Part shown: piece after piece, positions 17,001-24,732 of the stretch
How the letters are laid out: every line of letters starts with the position of its first letter
Numbering within the stretch: the first letter of the stretch is position 1
Assembly: GCA_027486335.1 (NCBI GenBank)
Contig: JAIXPK010000081.1
Coordinates: 1-33,441, forward strand
DNA: 33,441 nt
Direction: 5' to 3'
From: Verrucomicrobiaceae bacterium
GTDB lineage: Bacteria > Verrucomicrobiota > Verrucomicrobiia > Verrucomicrobiales > V1-33
Made by a program: the position numbers and the translations under genes
Notes under the pieces: model-generated
The model's database searches: none
Told to the model about the DNA's origin: nothing
What the model saw: the letters and a program-made list of their open reading frames with translations, nothing else

Positions 17001-20000
17001 CGAAGGCATCAAGAACAGTTTGCCGCACCTGCCGCAAAATCTCTTTGAAACCCTGGTGGCCCTTCATCCTGCAGCGGATGGGCAAGGTATTGAGGAAGAA
17101 CCCGATGAGGTTCTGGAATTCCCTTCTTTCCCGCCCGGTGATTGGCGTGGCCACCACCAGGTCGTCTTGGCCGGTGAAGCGGTACAACCAAACCTGGTAG
17201 GCAGCCAGCGCGGTCATGAAGGAGGTCGCATTCTCCTCACGTGACAGAACATTGAGCCTCGCCGCCACCTCACCGGCGAGTCGAAAAGATTGGATAGCAC
17301 CCCGGCCGCTTCGATGAAGCGGTTTTGGAATATCGCAGCGAAGATCCAAATCCGATGGCAAATCCCGGAGTTGTTCGCTCCAAAAATCCCTTTGAGCCTC
17401 CATCTCCCGACCTCTCAGTCGTTCCCGCTGCCAGATGGCAAAATCAGCATACTGCATCGGCAATTCCGGCAACCCCGCCGATTCCTCGTTTCCATCGGCA
17501 TGGTAAAGGCAGCTTAACTCCTGAAAAAGCAGCCTCAACGACCACTCATCCATGATGCTGTGATGGAAAGTGCACGCGAGCACCTGATCATCCTCCGCCA
17601 ACTGGATCCAGAGGATCCTCCACAGGGGTGCCTCGGCCAGATCGAAGGCTCGGCGCGCCTCCTCTTCCAGGACTTGCTGCATTACGGACGCCTGCTCCGG
17701 GATCGCGCTGGAACGCAAGTCCACCTCTCGCCAAGGCAGGGGAAAATCTTTCGCGTCGGCCACTCGCTGCACCAGATCTTCCCCCTGTTTCACTAACGCC
17801 GCCCGCAACACCTCATGGCGCTCTAAAATCACACGCAAGGATCCCCGCACACACTCCCGATTCACACGGCCAGAAAGGCGGACGGCTTTCGGGACATTGT
17901 ATGCCGCCGGATCCGGCAGCATCTGCTGCAGCAACCACATCCCCTGTTGGGCAAAGGACATTGGAAAAGGTCCCTGCCGGTCGGCTCTCCGAATTGGCTC
18001 GCTGCCTTTCAAATCGCGGCCGCAAAGCAGGGATTCAATCCGTTCAGATAGACTTTCAATGGTGGGATTGTCAAAAATCCATCGCAGGGGGATCTCGAGA
18101 TTGAGCAAATGCTTTACCCTCGAGCAGATCGCCACTGCCAGTAGGGAGTGTCCCCCAAGATGGAAGAAGTTGTCGTGGATGCCCACCCGCTCACGGCGCA
18201 GCGCTGTTTGCCAGATTTCGACCAGCGCTCGCTCCGGTTCATTGCGAGGGGCGACATAGCCTGCTTCCACAACTTCCAATTCTACCCCTTCCAGCCGCTC
18301 CAAGGCGCTCCGATCCACCTTTCCGCCCGGTGTCAGGGGGAAAGCGGGAACCATCAGGAAGCGCGATGGGATCATATGATCCGGCAGTTTTTCCTCCATG
18401 AAACGGCGCATTCGCCGATCTGCCGGATCGAAGTTGCCATCCACCACAAGATAGGCCGCCAGGCACTTGCCTCCGGTCGCGGCAGCATTTGCCAACACCA
18501 CGGCTTGTCGCACTCCGGCACAGGTCGCCAGCAATCTCTCAATCTCTCCAAGCTCGATGCGATAGCCGCGGATCTTCACCTGATAGTCCACTCGCCCGAG
18601 AAACTCGATAGTTCCGTCCGGCAACCATTTTCCGCGATCTCCCGATTTGTAGCAACGATCTTCTGGACCGCACCCAAACGGATCGGCTACAAAACGCGCG
18701 GACGTTTCGTCCGGGCGGTTCAGATACCCTCGCGCCACACCCTCACCACCAAGAAGCAATTCCCCCGGCACTCCAACACCCACTCGGCGCATTTGCGGAT
18801 CGACCACATAAACCCGGGCGTTTGGCAGTGGACGACCCAAGGGCACCGTCGTCTGGTGGTGCGCGGGACGCGGATGTTCAATTTCATGCGCCAGCACGCC
18901 CACGGTCGTCTCTGTCGGACCGTAGTGATTGATGATCCGACATTCCGGCGCCATTTTCTGGATCCGCTCCAGCATCCTCCAACTCGATGATTCGCCGCCC
19001 AGCACCAGGACACGCCGCGGGATCAGGTCGGGCGCCTGCCCCGGCGAGACCGACTGGAGCAGCATCTCCAGATGCGAAGGCACGATTTTAACCACATCAA
19101 TGGTCTTGCTGCGGAAGTAGCTTGCCAACGCGTTGGGATTGGTACCCCGTTCCCGGGAAATGACGTGCAACGCTCCTCCTGTGACCAAAGAGGGAAACAA
19201 TACTGTGTGCCCAAGATCCGTGGCAAAGGACGAAACCATCGCATAGCGCAAAGCCGACGGCAAAGACAGTCGCTCGACAATCCCGTTGACGTAGTTGACC
19301 AGGTGTCGATGCTCAATGAGCACCCCCTTGGGCCGCCCTGTCGAACCAGAAGTGAAAATGGCGTAGGCCAGATTCGCCGACCCAACGCCGCTAAACGGAT
19401 TCGTGGAGTTTTCGCTGGCAAGGCTTGGCCAGTCCGTATCGAGGTTGAATATTGGTGGGAGCCTCATTGACAGGTGCTCCACCATTGCCGATCGCGTTAT
19501 CAGAACTGTCGGATTGGTTTCCTCGATCATCGCTTTCAGGCGATCGGGCGGGCAAGTCGCATCAAGCGGCACATAGCCACCGCCAGCCTTCAGGATGCCA
19601 AGCAATCCCACCACGAGCTCAAGCGAGCGCTCGGCAAAAAGGACGACCAGTTTTTCCGGGCCTACACCAAGTCCACGCAAGTGGTGCGCTAGCTGGTTGG
19701 CCCGGGAATTGAGTTCCAGGTAAGTCAGCGATTGATCCTCGAACACTACCGCCACCGCGTCCGGAGTGCGTTCCACCTGCGCCTCGAACAACTGGTGAAC
19801 GCCCTTGTCACGCGGATACTCCCGCTCGGTCTGATTCCATTCCACCAGAGGTTGCTGCGGTTCTTGCGCAGAAAGCTCTGGGATATCCGCAAGAAGTTGC
19901 CCGGGATCGCTGGCGATGCTTTCGAGCAACACATGCCAACGTCCCAGCATTCGCACCACGCGGTCGGCGTCAAAAAGGTCGGTGTTATATACCGCCGTGG

Positions 20001-21372
20001 CCATCCATCCGGCGCTGACCTTCTCCACCGCGAGGGAGAAATCGAACTTGGCGGTGTGTGTCTCGGTTCTCCAGGGCGCGGTCAGGATACCGGGTAATTC
20101 TAGCGACACCGCGGGAAAATCCTGCAAGGCGAAGGTTACATCAAATAGCTTGGCTGCACCCGCGTCGCGGCGGAGTTGCAACAGTTCCACGAGCCGCTCA
20201 AACGGCATATCCTGATGGGCATATGCCTGAACAGCGGCCTCCTTCACGCGGCTTAACACTTCTCGGAAGGTGGGTTGGTCGGCCAGGCTCGTGCGCATGA
20301 CCAGGGTGTTGACGAAAAATCCGACGAGAGCCTCGACCTCCACACGCTGGCGGTTGGCAATGGGCACGCCGACCAGAAGATCCTCTCGACCGGTATAACG
20401 GTGCAGCAAGACTTTAAACGCGGCCAGCAGGATCATGAAGAGGGTTGCGCCCTCCTCCCGTGCCCGTGCCATGAGCCTCGCAGTGAGTTCGGAATCAAGG
20501 TGAATCTCAGCCCGGGCCCCTCGAAAGGATTCTTTTGACGGACGGGGTCGGTCTGATGGCAGATTCAATGGTTCCAGTTCGCCCGCGAGTTGTGCCTTCC
20601 AGTATTCGGCCTGCTTCTCAAAAACACCGCCGGACAACTGGCCCTCCTGCCACGCGGCATAGTCCACGAACTGCACGGGCAGCGGTGGCAACGGCATCCC
20701 AATCCCGGCGGCGCGTGCCGCGTAGCAGCCGCCCACCTCCCGCCAGAGATTGGAACGCGACCAACCGTCCGAGATGATGTGGTGCAAGACGAAGCACAAC
20801 ACATGTTCTTCCGGTCCGAGGCGGGCCAAAGCCACCCGGAAGCCGGGGGCCGCCGCCAGATCGAACGTGCGGCTCGCCACCTCCTCCAAATAGCGATTGG
20901 CCGCCGCCGACCGCTCGGTCTCGGGCACTGCCTGGAAGTTCTCTGCTTCGAAAGCAAACTCCGCACCCGATGCGACATACTGGAGTAGTTGCTCGCCTGC
21001 CATGACAAAAGTTGTCCGCAAGGTGTCGTGGCGGCGCACCACATCGGACACCGCACCTAGCAACAACTCCTCGTCCAAGGGGCCGATTAGGTGAAACGAT
21101 GATGGAATCACATAGACCGGCAACCGCTCCGAATACTCGTGCAAAAACCACATCCGTTGCTGGCTGTGAGAAGCGGGATAAACCGTGACTTGCCCGGTGG
21201 GTTCGTTTGGTCGGCCGAATGCCTCCGTCCGCAGGGGAACGGCGGGCACCATGGCCAGATACTCGGAGGAGACGGCGGCATCGCGACCGGCGGCGAGTCT
21301 TTGATCTAGCAACGCGCGTTGTTTGGGGCTCAGACGGGCAAGCCGTTCTCTCAGGTCCGTCGCTTCGCTCAT
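14002..21372 (-). CDS. Two-module nonribosomal peptide synthetase C-A-T-C-A-T-TE, 2456 aa
   Basis: Start ATG 21372 overlaps the upstream stop as ATGA, so translation is probably coupled; the frame extending to 21519 lies inside the upstream gene. Order: N-terminal helix (SEATDLRERLARLSPKQRAL), C1 with HHIISDG at 197-203, A1 with TSGSTGRPKG near 670, T1 (LGGHSL near 1071), C2 with HHSIMDE at 1270-1276, A2 with TSGTTGKPKG near 1750, T2 (LGGHSL near 2141), and a type I thioesterase with GFSLGG near 2275 and GTHE near the end. Ungapped alignment to GrsA as remembered gives pocket codes DLTKVGHVGK for A1 (nearest the Asp codes) and DAFWLGGTFK for A2 (nearest Val). No epimerase or methyltransferase domain, so L residues are expected. 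Beginning with a C domain implies an acyl donor from upstream, probably the ligase-carrier protein. C2 has Glu in place of the usual Gly in HHxxxDG. Confidence 0.96.
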   Translation of the reverse strand: MSEATDLRERLARLSPKQRALLDQRLAAGRDAAVSSEYLAMVPAVPLRTEAFGRPNEPTGQVTVYPASHSQQRMWFLHEYSERLPVYVIPSSFHLIGPLDEELLLGAVSDVVRRHDTLRTTFVMAGEQLLQYVASGAEFAFEAENFQAVPETERSAAANRYLEEVASRTFDLAAAPGFRVALARLGPEEHVLCFVLHHIISDGWSRSNLWREVGGCYAARAAGIGMPLPPLPVQFVDYAAWQEGQLSGGVFEKQAEYWKAQLAGELEPLNLPSDRPRPSKESFRGARAEIHLDSELTARLMARAREEGATLFMILLAAFKVLLHRYTGREDLLVGVPIANRQRVEVEALVGFFVNTLVMRTSLADQPTFREVLSRVKEAAVQAYAHQDMPFERLVELLQLRRDAGAAKLFDVTFALQDFPAVSLELPGILTAPWRTETHTAKFDFSLAVEKVSAGWMATAVYNTDLFDADRVVRMLGRWHVLLESIASDPGQLLADIPELSAQEPQQPLVEWNQTEREYPRDKGVHQLFEAQVERTPDAVAVVFEDQSLTYLELNSRANQLAHHLRGLGVGPEKLVVLFAERSLELVVGLLGILKAGGGYVPLDATCPPDRLKAMIEETNPTVLITRSAMVEHLSMRLPPIFNLDTDWPSLASENSTNPFSGVGSANLAYAIFTSGSTGRPKGVLIEHRHLVNYVNGIVERLSLPSALRYAMVSSFATDLGHTVLFPSLVTGGALHVISRERGTNPNALASYFRSKTIDVVKIVPSHLEMLLQSVSPGQAPDLIPRRVLVLGGESSSWRMLERIQKMAPECRIINHYGPTETTVGVLAHEIEHPRPAHHQTTVPLGRPLPNARVYVVDPQMRRVGVGVPGELLLGGEGVARGYLNRPDETSARFVADPFGCGPEDRCYKSGDRGKWLPDGTIEFLGRVDYQVKIRGYRIELGEIERLLATCAGVRQAVVLANAAATGGKCLAAYLVVDGNFDPADRRMRRFMEEKLPDHMIPSRFLMVPAFPLTPGGKVDRSALERLEGVELEVVEAGYVAPRNEPERALVEIWQTALRRERVGIHDNFFHLGGHSLLAVAICSRVKHLLNLEIPLRWIFDNPTIESLSERIESLLCGRDLKGSEPIRRADRQGPFPMSFAQQGMWLLQQMLPDPAAYNVPKAVRLSGRVNRECVRGSLRVILERHEVLRAALVKQGEDLVQRVADAKDFPLPWREVDLRSSAIPEQASVMQQVLEEEARRAFDLAEAPLWRILWIQLAEDDQVLACTFHHSIMDEWSLRLLFQELSCLYHADGNEESAGLPELPMQYADFAIWQRERLRGREMEAQRDFWSEQLRDLPSDLDLRCDIPKPLHRSGRGAIQSFRLAGEVAARLNVLSREENATSFMTALAAYQVWLYRFTGQDDLVVATPITGRERREFQNLIGFFLNTLPIRCRMKGHQGFKEILRQVRQTVLDAFDHARLPFEEMVELAVKEREAHSQPLHQVMFVFLEQVLPQLILDRVKGYLVPMHNHTSKCDLIFSVMASEQGWDCQLEYACDIFTQEEAGRMAGHLKEMLEAIAEAPQKPIDQLRLMPDSERHRILVEWNQTGRSYPRDKCVHQIFEEQVNRAPEAVALQCGDVCLSYQEVNFRANRLAHHLRSLGVAPDVPVGLCTERSVEMIVALLGILKAGGAYVPLDPKLPFERLRVLLHDVNAPLVLCQRQWRDHIFSLAGESSLGGQVLGLEDLLESLEGSDSSDLPSTNKPGDLAYVMFTSGTTGKPKGVMVPHRGIVRLVVDADYVELGPADVLLQFAPISFDASTFEIWGSLLNGAKLVLPPSESFDLAELGSAITGHGVTTLWLTAALFHQMVELQPSALAGVRQLLAGGDVLSPARVRDYLEMPGHGRLINGYGPTENTTFTCCGVLDEASQVGASVPIGRPIAGTTVYILDKQGEPVPPGVAGELHAGGDGLARGYLNAPELTQEKFVADPFSRDPQARLYKTGDLARWRPDGTIEFLGRFDHQVKIRGYRIELGEIEHALRCCPGVSDAVVVVNEAKSGDKQLFAYLVGMASPQADPASLRARLCSTLPEYMLPSAFVWLDQLPLTPNGKVDRSKLPAPDQNPSKDAQPSDQARSLLEHELIRIWERLFQRSGIGRNDNFFDLGGHSLQAARLASEIEKLLDRKIPIATLFQSPTIASFARRLTDDNWAPAWSSLVPLQPSGSKPPLFLIHGRGGDVYVFLDLARTMKNDRPIYGVQAVGLDGRAPRHTSVEEMARHYAREIRSLQPEGPYHLAGFSLGGWIAYAVAQELSSEGGTVAFLGLLDTQATSHVSLKHYLWMLLPHLRKRFGVHLRHWRELPLAERGQYFLGRWNALSYFVLRKRLRTQLPTESNRDIQQEDQPDYYEVASALYRPKVYSGHVDFFAAKTSTKSPYAFWRQMAHGGVSIHHVSGTHETMLEATNIESLVKSIEVVLSNAG

Positions 21373-22220
21373 GAATGGATCCGGTTCAGGCTGCGGTTCA
21401 GAACCTCGTTGCACGCTGCCAGGGTATCTCCCTTTGCCACCGCCGATGCTAACGATCCATCCGCCACGATGAGATTGGCCAAGGCGTTCCTCACCGCAGA
21501 TTGTGCCGCGAAGAGACATGGGGTGCTGTAAATGACCAGACTGGCACCATTATCCCCGAGTTCCTCCAGACGGCATACGGGAGACTTGCCACCGGCAATT
21601 TGGTTGAAAACCACAGGGCAATCCACCAGCGATTTGATTTCCTTGAGTACTTCGAGCGAACGGATGCCATCTGCCAAAACTGCGTCGGCGCCGGCCTCGC
21701 GGAAGGCAACCACCCGGCGCCTGATATCATCCAAGTCTGTGGCATCGGTGCGGGCCACGACAAACAATTCCCGGCGACAGGCTAAAACCGCCCGCAATTT
21801 CTCCAGATATTCATCCAGCGGCAAGATCTGTTTTCCATCCATGTGTCCACACCGGCGGGGGCGGGCTTGGTCCTCAAGAACGACCCCACAGGCTCCGATG
21901 CGTTCCAGCGATTTGGCAACATGGCAGGCGACGGCGGTGTCGCAGTAACCATCGTCGATGTCCACCAGCAGATGTTGGTATGGCAAAACCGCCCTCACCC
22001 GGCCGACAAAATCCAGCAGGTCGGACCATGCGATGAACCCCTCGTCGGGCAGCCCGTAGTGGCTGGCGGAAAACCCGAATCCGCTGATGAACAGGGCGTC
22101 ATGGGTTTCCGCCGCCAGCAAGGCACTGAAAACATCATAGACACCAATGAACGGAACCAGATCCCCACGTTTGAGGCGCTGACGCAACGTCTTTCCTTTC
22201 GATGAATCCAAAGTGTCCAT
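21369..22220 (-). CDS. Isocitrate lyase/PEP mutase superfamily enzyme, 283 aa
   Basis: TIM-barrel enzyme of the family that includes methylisocitrate lyase, oxaloacetate acetylhydrolase, dimethylmalate lyase and PEP mutase; members make or break C-C or C-P bonds beside a carboxylate using Mg2+. Visible signatures: FISGFGFSASHYGLPDEG near 44-61 (substrate loop), VDIDDGY near 86-92 (metal site), and EDQARPRRCGHMDGK near 115-129. The RRCGH loop with its cysteine is the lyase type. PEP mutase instead has EDK followed five residues later by NS, so phosphonate formation is unlikely. The ATG at 22220 lies 3 bp after the ligase gene stop, and the stop overlaps the NRPS start (ATGA), so all are one transcript. 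It may supply the acid loaded by the ligase or alter the acyl group. Exact substrate unknown. Confidence 0.88.
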   Translation of the reverse strand: MDTLDSSKGKTLRQRLKRGDLVPFIGVYDVFSALLAAETHDALFISGFGFSASHYGLPDEGFIAWSDLLDFVGRVRAVLPYQHLLVDIDDGYCDTAVACHVAKSLERIGACGVVLEDQARPRRCGHMDGKQILPLDEYLEKLRAVLACRRELFVVARTDATDLDDIRRRVVAFREAGADAVLADGIRSLEVLKEIKSLVDCPVVFNQIAGGKSPVCRLEELGDNGASLVIYSTPCLFAAQSAVRNALANLIVADGSLASAVAKGDTLAACNEVLNRSLNRIHS

Positions 22221-22223
22221 AAA

Positions 22224-24068
22224 TTAATCGAGCAATTTTGCGCGCTCCTCGGCACTCAGACGCTCCAGGGCTTTTGCCAGGTCATCGAGTTCTTTTTCCG
22301 CCTGAATACGCTCCAGTTCGGAGGCAAGCAGGGCAGGGGTCGGCATTCGGAATAGCAGAGGTGTCGGCAGTTCAAGCGACAGGCTCCGACCTAGCCGGGT
22401 GAGCACTTGAGTGGCACGCAGGGAATCTCCACCAAGCATAAAAAAATTGCCCTGCCTTCCGGCCGGCGGGCAACCGAGCACCTCGCTGAACATGTCCACC
22501 ACACGCTTTTCCATGGGTGATGCCGGTTCTTCATACGCGGTTGCTAAAAACGCACCCAACTGCCGGGCCAAACCGATGCGCTGGATCTTTCCCGTGGAGC
22601 CTCTTGGAATGTCCGGCACTACGATAATCCGGCTCGGGGCTTTGAAGGCCGGCAATCGATCAAGCACAAAACCCCTTAAGTCCGCTTCCGTGCAGTCAGC
22701 GCCCGGGTGCAATACAACAGCAGCGACCACATCCTCGCCCAGCGATGGGTGAGGGACGGCGAATGCTACCGCTTGCCGAACCATGGGATGAGCCAGCAAT
22801 GCCTCATCCACCTCACGGGGAGCTAATTTTTCTCCGCCGCGGTTGATCATTTCTTTCAGTCTTCCGGTGATAAAAAGATAGCCGTCCGCATCAAAGAAGC
22901 CTTGGTCACCGGTGCGCAACCAACCCAGATGGAACGCCTGGGCGTTGGCTTCGGGATTCCCATGGTAGCCGGGGGTCACATTTTCACCACGGATGGCAAT
23001 TTCACCAGTGATTCCAGCTTCCATCTGATCCCCCGCTTCATCCAAAACGGCGATAGCAGGACCAGCGGGAAGCCCCACACAACCGGGTTTTCGGAGGCGC
23101 GGTGGCAAAGGGTTGCTGGCCATCTGGTGAGCAGCTTCCGTCATGCCATAGGATTCGATCACCGGCACCTGGAAAAGATTCTCAAGACCCATCATCACTG
23201 ATGGAGGCAACGCGGCAGATGAAGACCTTATGAAACGGAGGCTGCTTTCGATGGTGGATCGGCCTTGGCCTTGCAAATGCGCCAGAATCGCCTGATGCAT
23301 CGTCGGCACCGCGGAATACCAGGTCGGTTTCCAGGTTTCCAGCCAACCGGGAAAATCGTCCGCGTTAAAACCCGTGGTGCAAATCGTGCCGCCACCCGCC
23401 GCCAGCGATGCCAGCACACAAGCCACTAGGCCATGGATGTGGAAAAGCGGCATTACATTGAGGCAAAGGTCCGATTCCGACAGTTCCAAGGTGCTCCCGA
23501 TATTCCGGGCCGATGCGCAAAGATTTCTCTGGGTGAGGGGAACCATCTTCGGGCGCGAGGTCGTGCCCGAGGTATGCAGCACGAGAGCCACATCATCTGC
23601 TTCGGCAAGGCCGGGTTGCGCGGCCCCGGTGCCGGGAGTGCCGGAAAGATCAAAACTCCCGTTGGGCCGCAGGGCTAGCTCAATCACAGGCACCCCGAGC
23701 GCAGTGGCCGCCGAGCGGGCCGGTGTTTCATCCCCCACCATCACGATGAGGCTCTTTGCCCGCAAGTCCCCGAGATAAAAGGCGAACTCTTTCTCCAAAT
23801 AGGCAGGGTTGAGAGGCGCGGCGATCGCCACGCAGGCGACAGCCAGAAAAGCCACCGCCAGCTCGGGTCCCTGCGGCAACACGATGGCAACCCGGTCGCC
23901 TCGGCCGATGCCAAGGTAGTTCATCTGCTCCAGCGTCCGGTGAACTTGCTCCCAAAGCATCTGGTGGCTGAGCGGTTCGACACCCTCGCTGGCAATGGCC
24001 TGTCTGGAGGTATATCGAGCCGCGTTTTTCGCGAGCAAAGCGGGGATTGAGCAGTCGCCTTCTGTCAT
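22224..24068 (-). CDS. Acyl-AMP ligase fused to a carrier protein (oxalyl-CoA ligase-like), 614 aa
   Basis: Probably activates a carboxylic acid with ATP and loads it on its own carrier domain, giving the starter for the NRPS. The ANL core has LHTSGTTSRPK (163-173), WYSAVPTMHQ, RFIRSSSA, ESYGMTEAAHQMASNPLP and GRLKEMINRGGEK, ending with a C-terminal lysine in STGKIQR. These phrases are almost those of the AAE3/Pcs60 oxalyl-CoA ligase group as I remember it, and unlike amino-acid A domains. A carrier domain follows, with attachment serine in LGGDSL (about 544-549), then a terminal helix ALERLSAEERAKLLD resembling the N-terminus of the NRPS. First gene of the operon: ATG 24068 has 185 bp of upstream spacer. 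Oxalate as substrate is inferred from similarity only; other small dicarboxylic, keto or acyl acids are possible. Confidence 0.93.
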   Translation of the reverse strand: MTEGDCSIPALLAKNAARYTSRQAIASEGVEPLSHQMLWEQVHRTLEQMNYLGIGRGDRVAIVLPQGPELAVAFLAVACVAIAAPLNPAYLEKEFAFYLGDLRAKSLIVMVGDETPARSAATALGVPVIELALRPNGSFDLSGTPGTGAAQPGLAEADDVALVLHTSGTTSRPKMVPLTQRNLCASARNIGSTLELSESDLCLNVMPLFHIHGLVACVLASLAAGGGTICTTGFNADDFPGWLETWKPTWYSAVPTMHQAILAHLQGQGRSTIESSLRFIRSSSAALPPSVMMGLENLFQVPVIESYGMTEAAHQMASNPLPPRLRKPGCVGLPAGPAIAVLDEAGDQMEAGITGEIAIRGENVTPGYHGNPEANAQAFHLGWLRTGDQGFFDADGYLFITGRLKEMINRGGEKLAPREVDEALLAHPMVRQAVAFAVPHPSLGEDVVAAVVLHPGADCTEADLRGFVLDRLPAFKAPSRIIVVPDIPRGSTGKIQRIGLARQLGAFLATAYEEPASPMEKRVVDMFSEVLGCPPAGRQGNFFMLGGDSLRATQVLTRLGRSLSLELPTPLLFRMPTPALLASELERIQAEKELDDLAKALERLSAEERAKLLD

Positions 24069-24253
24069 GGGGTGATGGATATTGGAGAGGTGGTTCGGGT
24101 CTTAGTGAGCAGAGGCCCGGTCAGCAACACTGATCTAAGCGGGTTTTGAATTTTAACAAACAAGCCTCGGGAGTCCGGTCGGTAAATCACTGCTAGAAAT
24201 TTACTCTCTGCTGGAGGCCCCTGAAAGAGCCATTGGGTCGGACCTCATTCGCG
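24069..24253 (-). promoter_or_regulatory. Upstream region and possible promoter of the NRPS operon
   Basis: The 185-bp spacer should carry the promoter for the four-gene minus-strand operon. The only A/T-rich patch is at 24133-24163. Read on the minus strand it has TTGTTT (24163-24158), TAAAAT (24155-24150) and TTAGAT (24138-24133). TTGTTT with TTAGAT has a 19-base spacer, longer than ideal, so the assignment is weak. No operator palindrome or riboswitch is apparent, and no strong Shine-Dalgarno precedes the ATG. Confidence 0.3.
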
Positions 24254-24487
24254 TCAGATTAAGGCCCGGATCCCTGATTCCACGGGGAATTGGCGTCGCC
24301 GTTTGTCCCGTATGACGTGGTCGGAGTAGGGATCGAAATCGAAGAGGGCGGCGATGTTCGGGGCTTTGATGAACTGCCCGGCCAGCAGGTCGTAGAGCTT
24401 TTCATGGCTCAGCCGCGCCCGGCCCACCACGACACCGATCCCCCCAACTGGTGGGCGATTGGCATCAACAAGCACCTCGCGTACCAT
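24254..24487 (-). CDS. Small unknown ORF coupled to the antitoxin-like remnant, 77 aa
   Basis: Starts at ATG 24487, whose last bases overlap the TGA of the preceding ORF (TGATG), the coupling usual for toxin-antitoxin pairs. It opens VREVLVDANRPP, reminiscent of the first strand of a PIN-domain toxin (LVDAN) with its acidic residue. The rest, including SHEKLYDLLAGQFIKAP and FDFDPYSDHVIRDKRRRQ, does not continue as PIN and lacks the later acidic residues. It could be a deleted or frameshifted VapC-like toxin joined to unrelated sequence, or an unrelated small protein. Function not recognised; expression uncertain. Confidence 0.35.
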   Translation of the reverse strand: MVREVLVDANRPPVGGIGVVVGRARLSHEKLYDLLAGQFIKAPNIAALFDFDPYSDHVIRDKRRRQFPVESGIRALI

Positions 24488-24732
24488 CAGTCCTCCCCCC
24501 TGGTTTCGCGCACCATCTCGTCAGTCGTGAACCTCCCCTTGGCGATGCCGACGCTCTCGGCAATGCACTGACGGAATTCCTCTTCCGACATGATTCCCCC
24601 CTCCCCGTCCGCCAGTGGCGTCGCTTTGAGGTAGGGCGAGGTTTCATCGAAATCCATCACCATCCCGCGCTTCAAGTGCAGCTTGTCTCGGATCGCAGCC
24701 AGCACACCAGCCCCTGATTCAAATCCCCCCTC
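24487..24732 (-). pseudogene. N-terminally truncated AbrB/SpoVT-type antitoxin remnant
   Basis: The frame opens right after the stop codon of the esterase gene (24733-24735). It reads AIRDKLHLKRGMVMDFDE, then an acidic tail ending EMVRETRGED. This matches the second half of a SpoVT-AbrB swapped-hairpin domain (consensus about IRekLglkpGd-v-f) and the end style of VapB antitoxins. The usual opening strand with KGQVTIP is missing; only ESGAGVLAAIRDK remains, and no ATG precedes it (a GTG at 24705 could start it). It therefore looks like a decayed DNA-binding antitoxin whose 5' end was lost where the neighbouring operon was joined. Confidence 0.5.

Noticed and set aside
18300-19800. A1 lacking the amino-group-binding Asp and so activating a non-amino acid
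   Set aside because: A first alignment misplaced FATDLG; the ungapped alignment anchored on the following TGGALHVI segment puts Asp at the GrsA 235 position.
21369-22220. Phosphonate biosynthesis via PEP mutase
   Set aside because: The active-site loop reads EDQ...RRCGH, the lyase form, not the EDK-x5-NS form of PEP mutase, and no phosphonopyruvate decarboxylase is nearby.
24290-24717. Plus-strand ORFs of 88-93 aa between the NRPS operon and the esterase gene
   Set aside because: They are reverse readings of the antitoxin-like remnant and its coupled ORF, and show no protein-like motifs or start signals.
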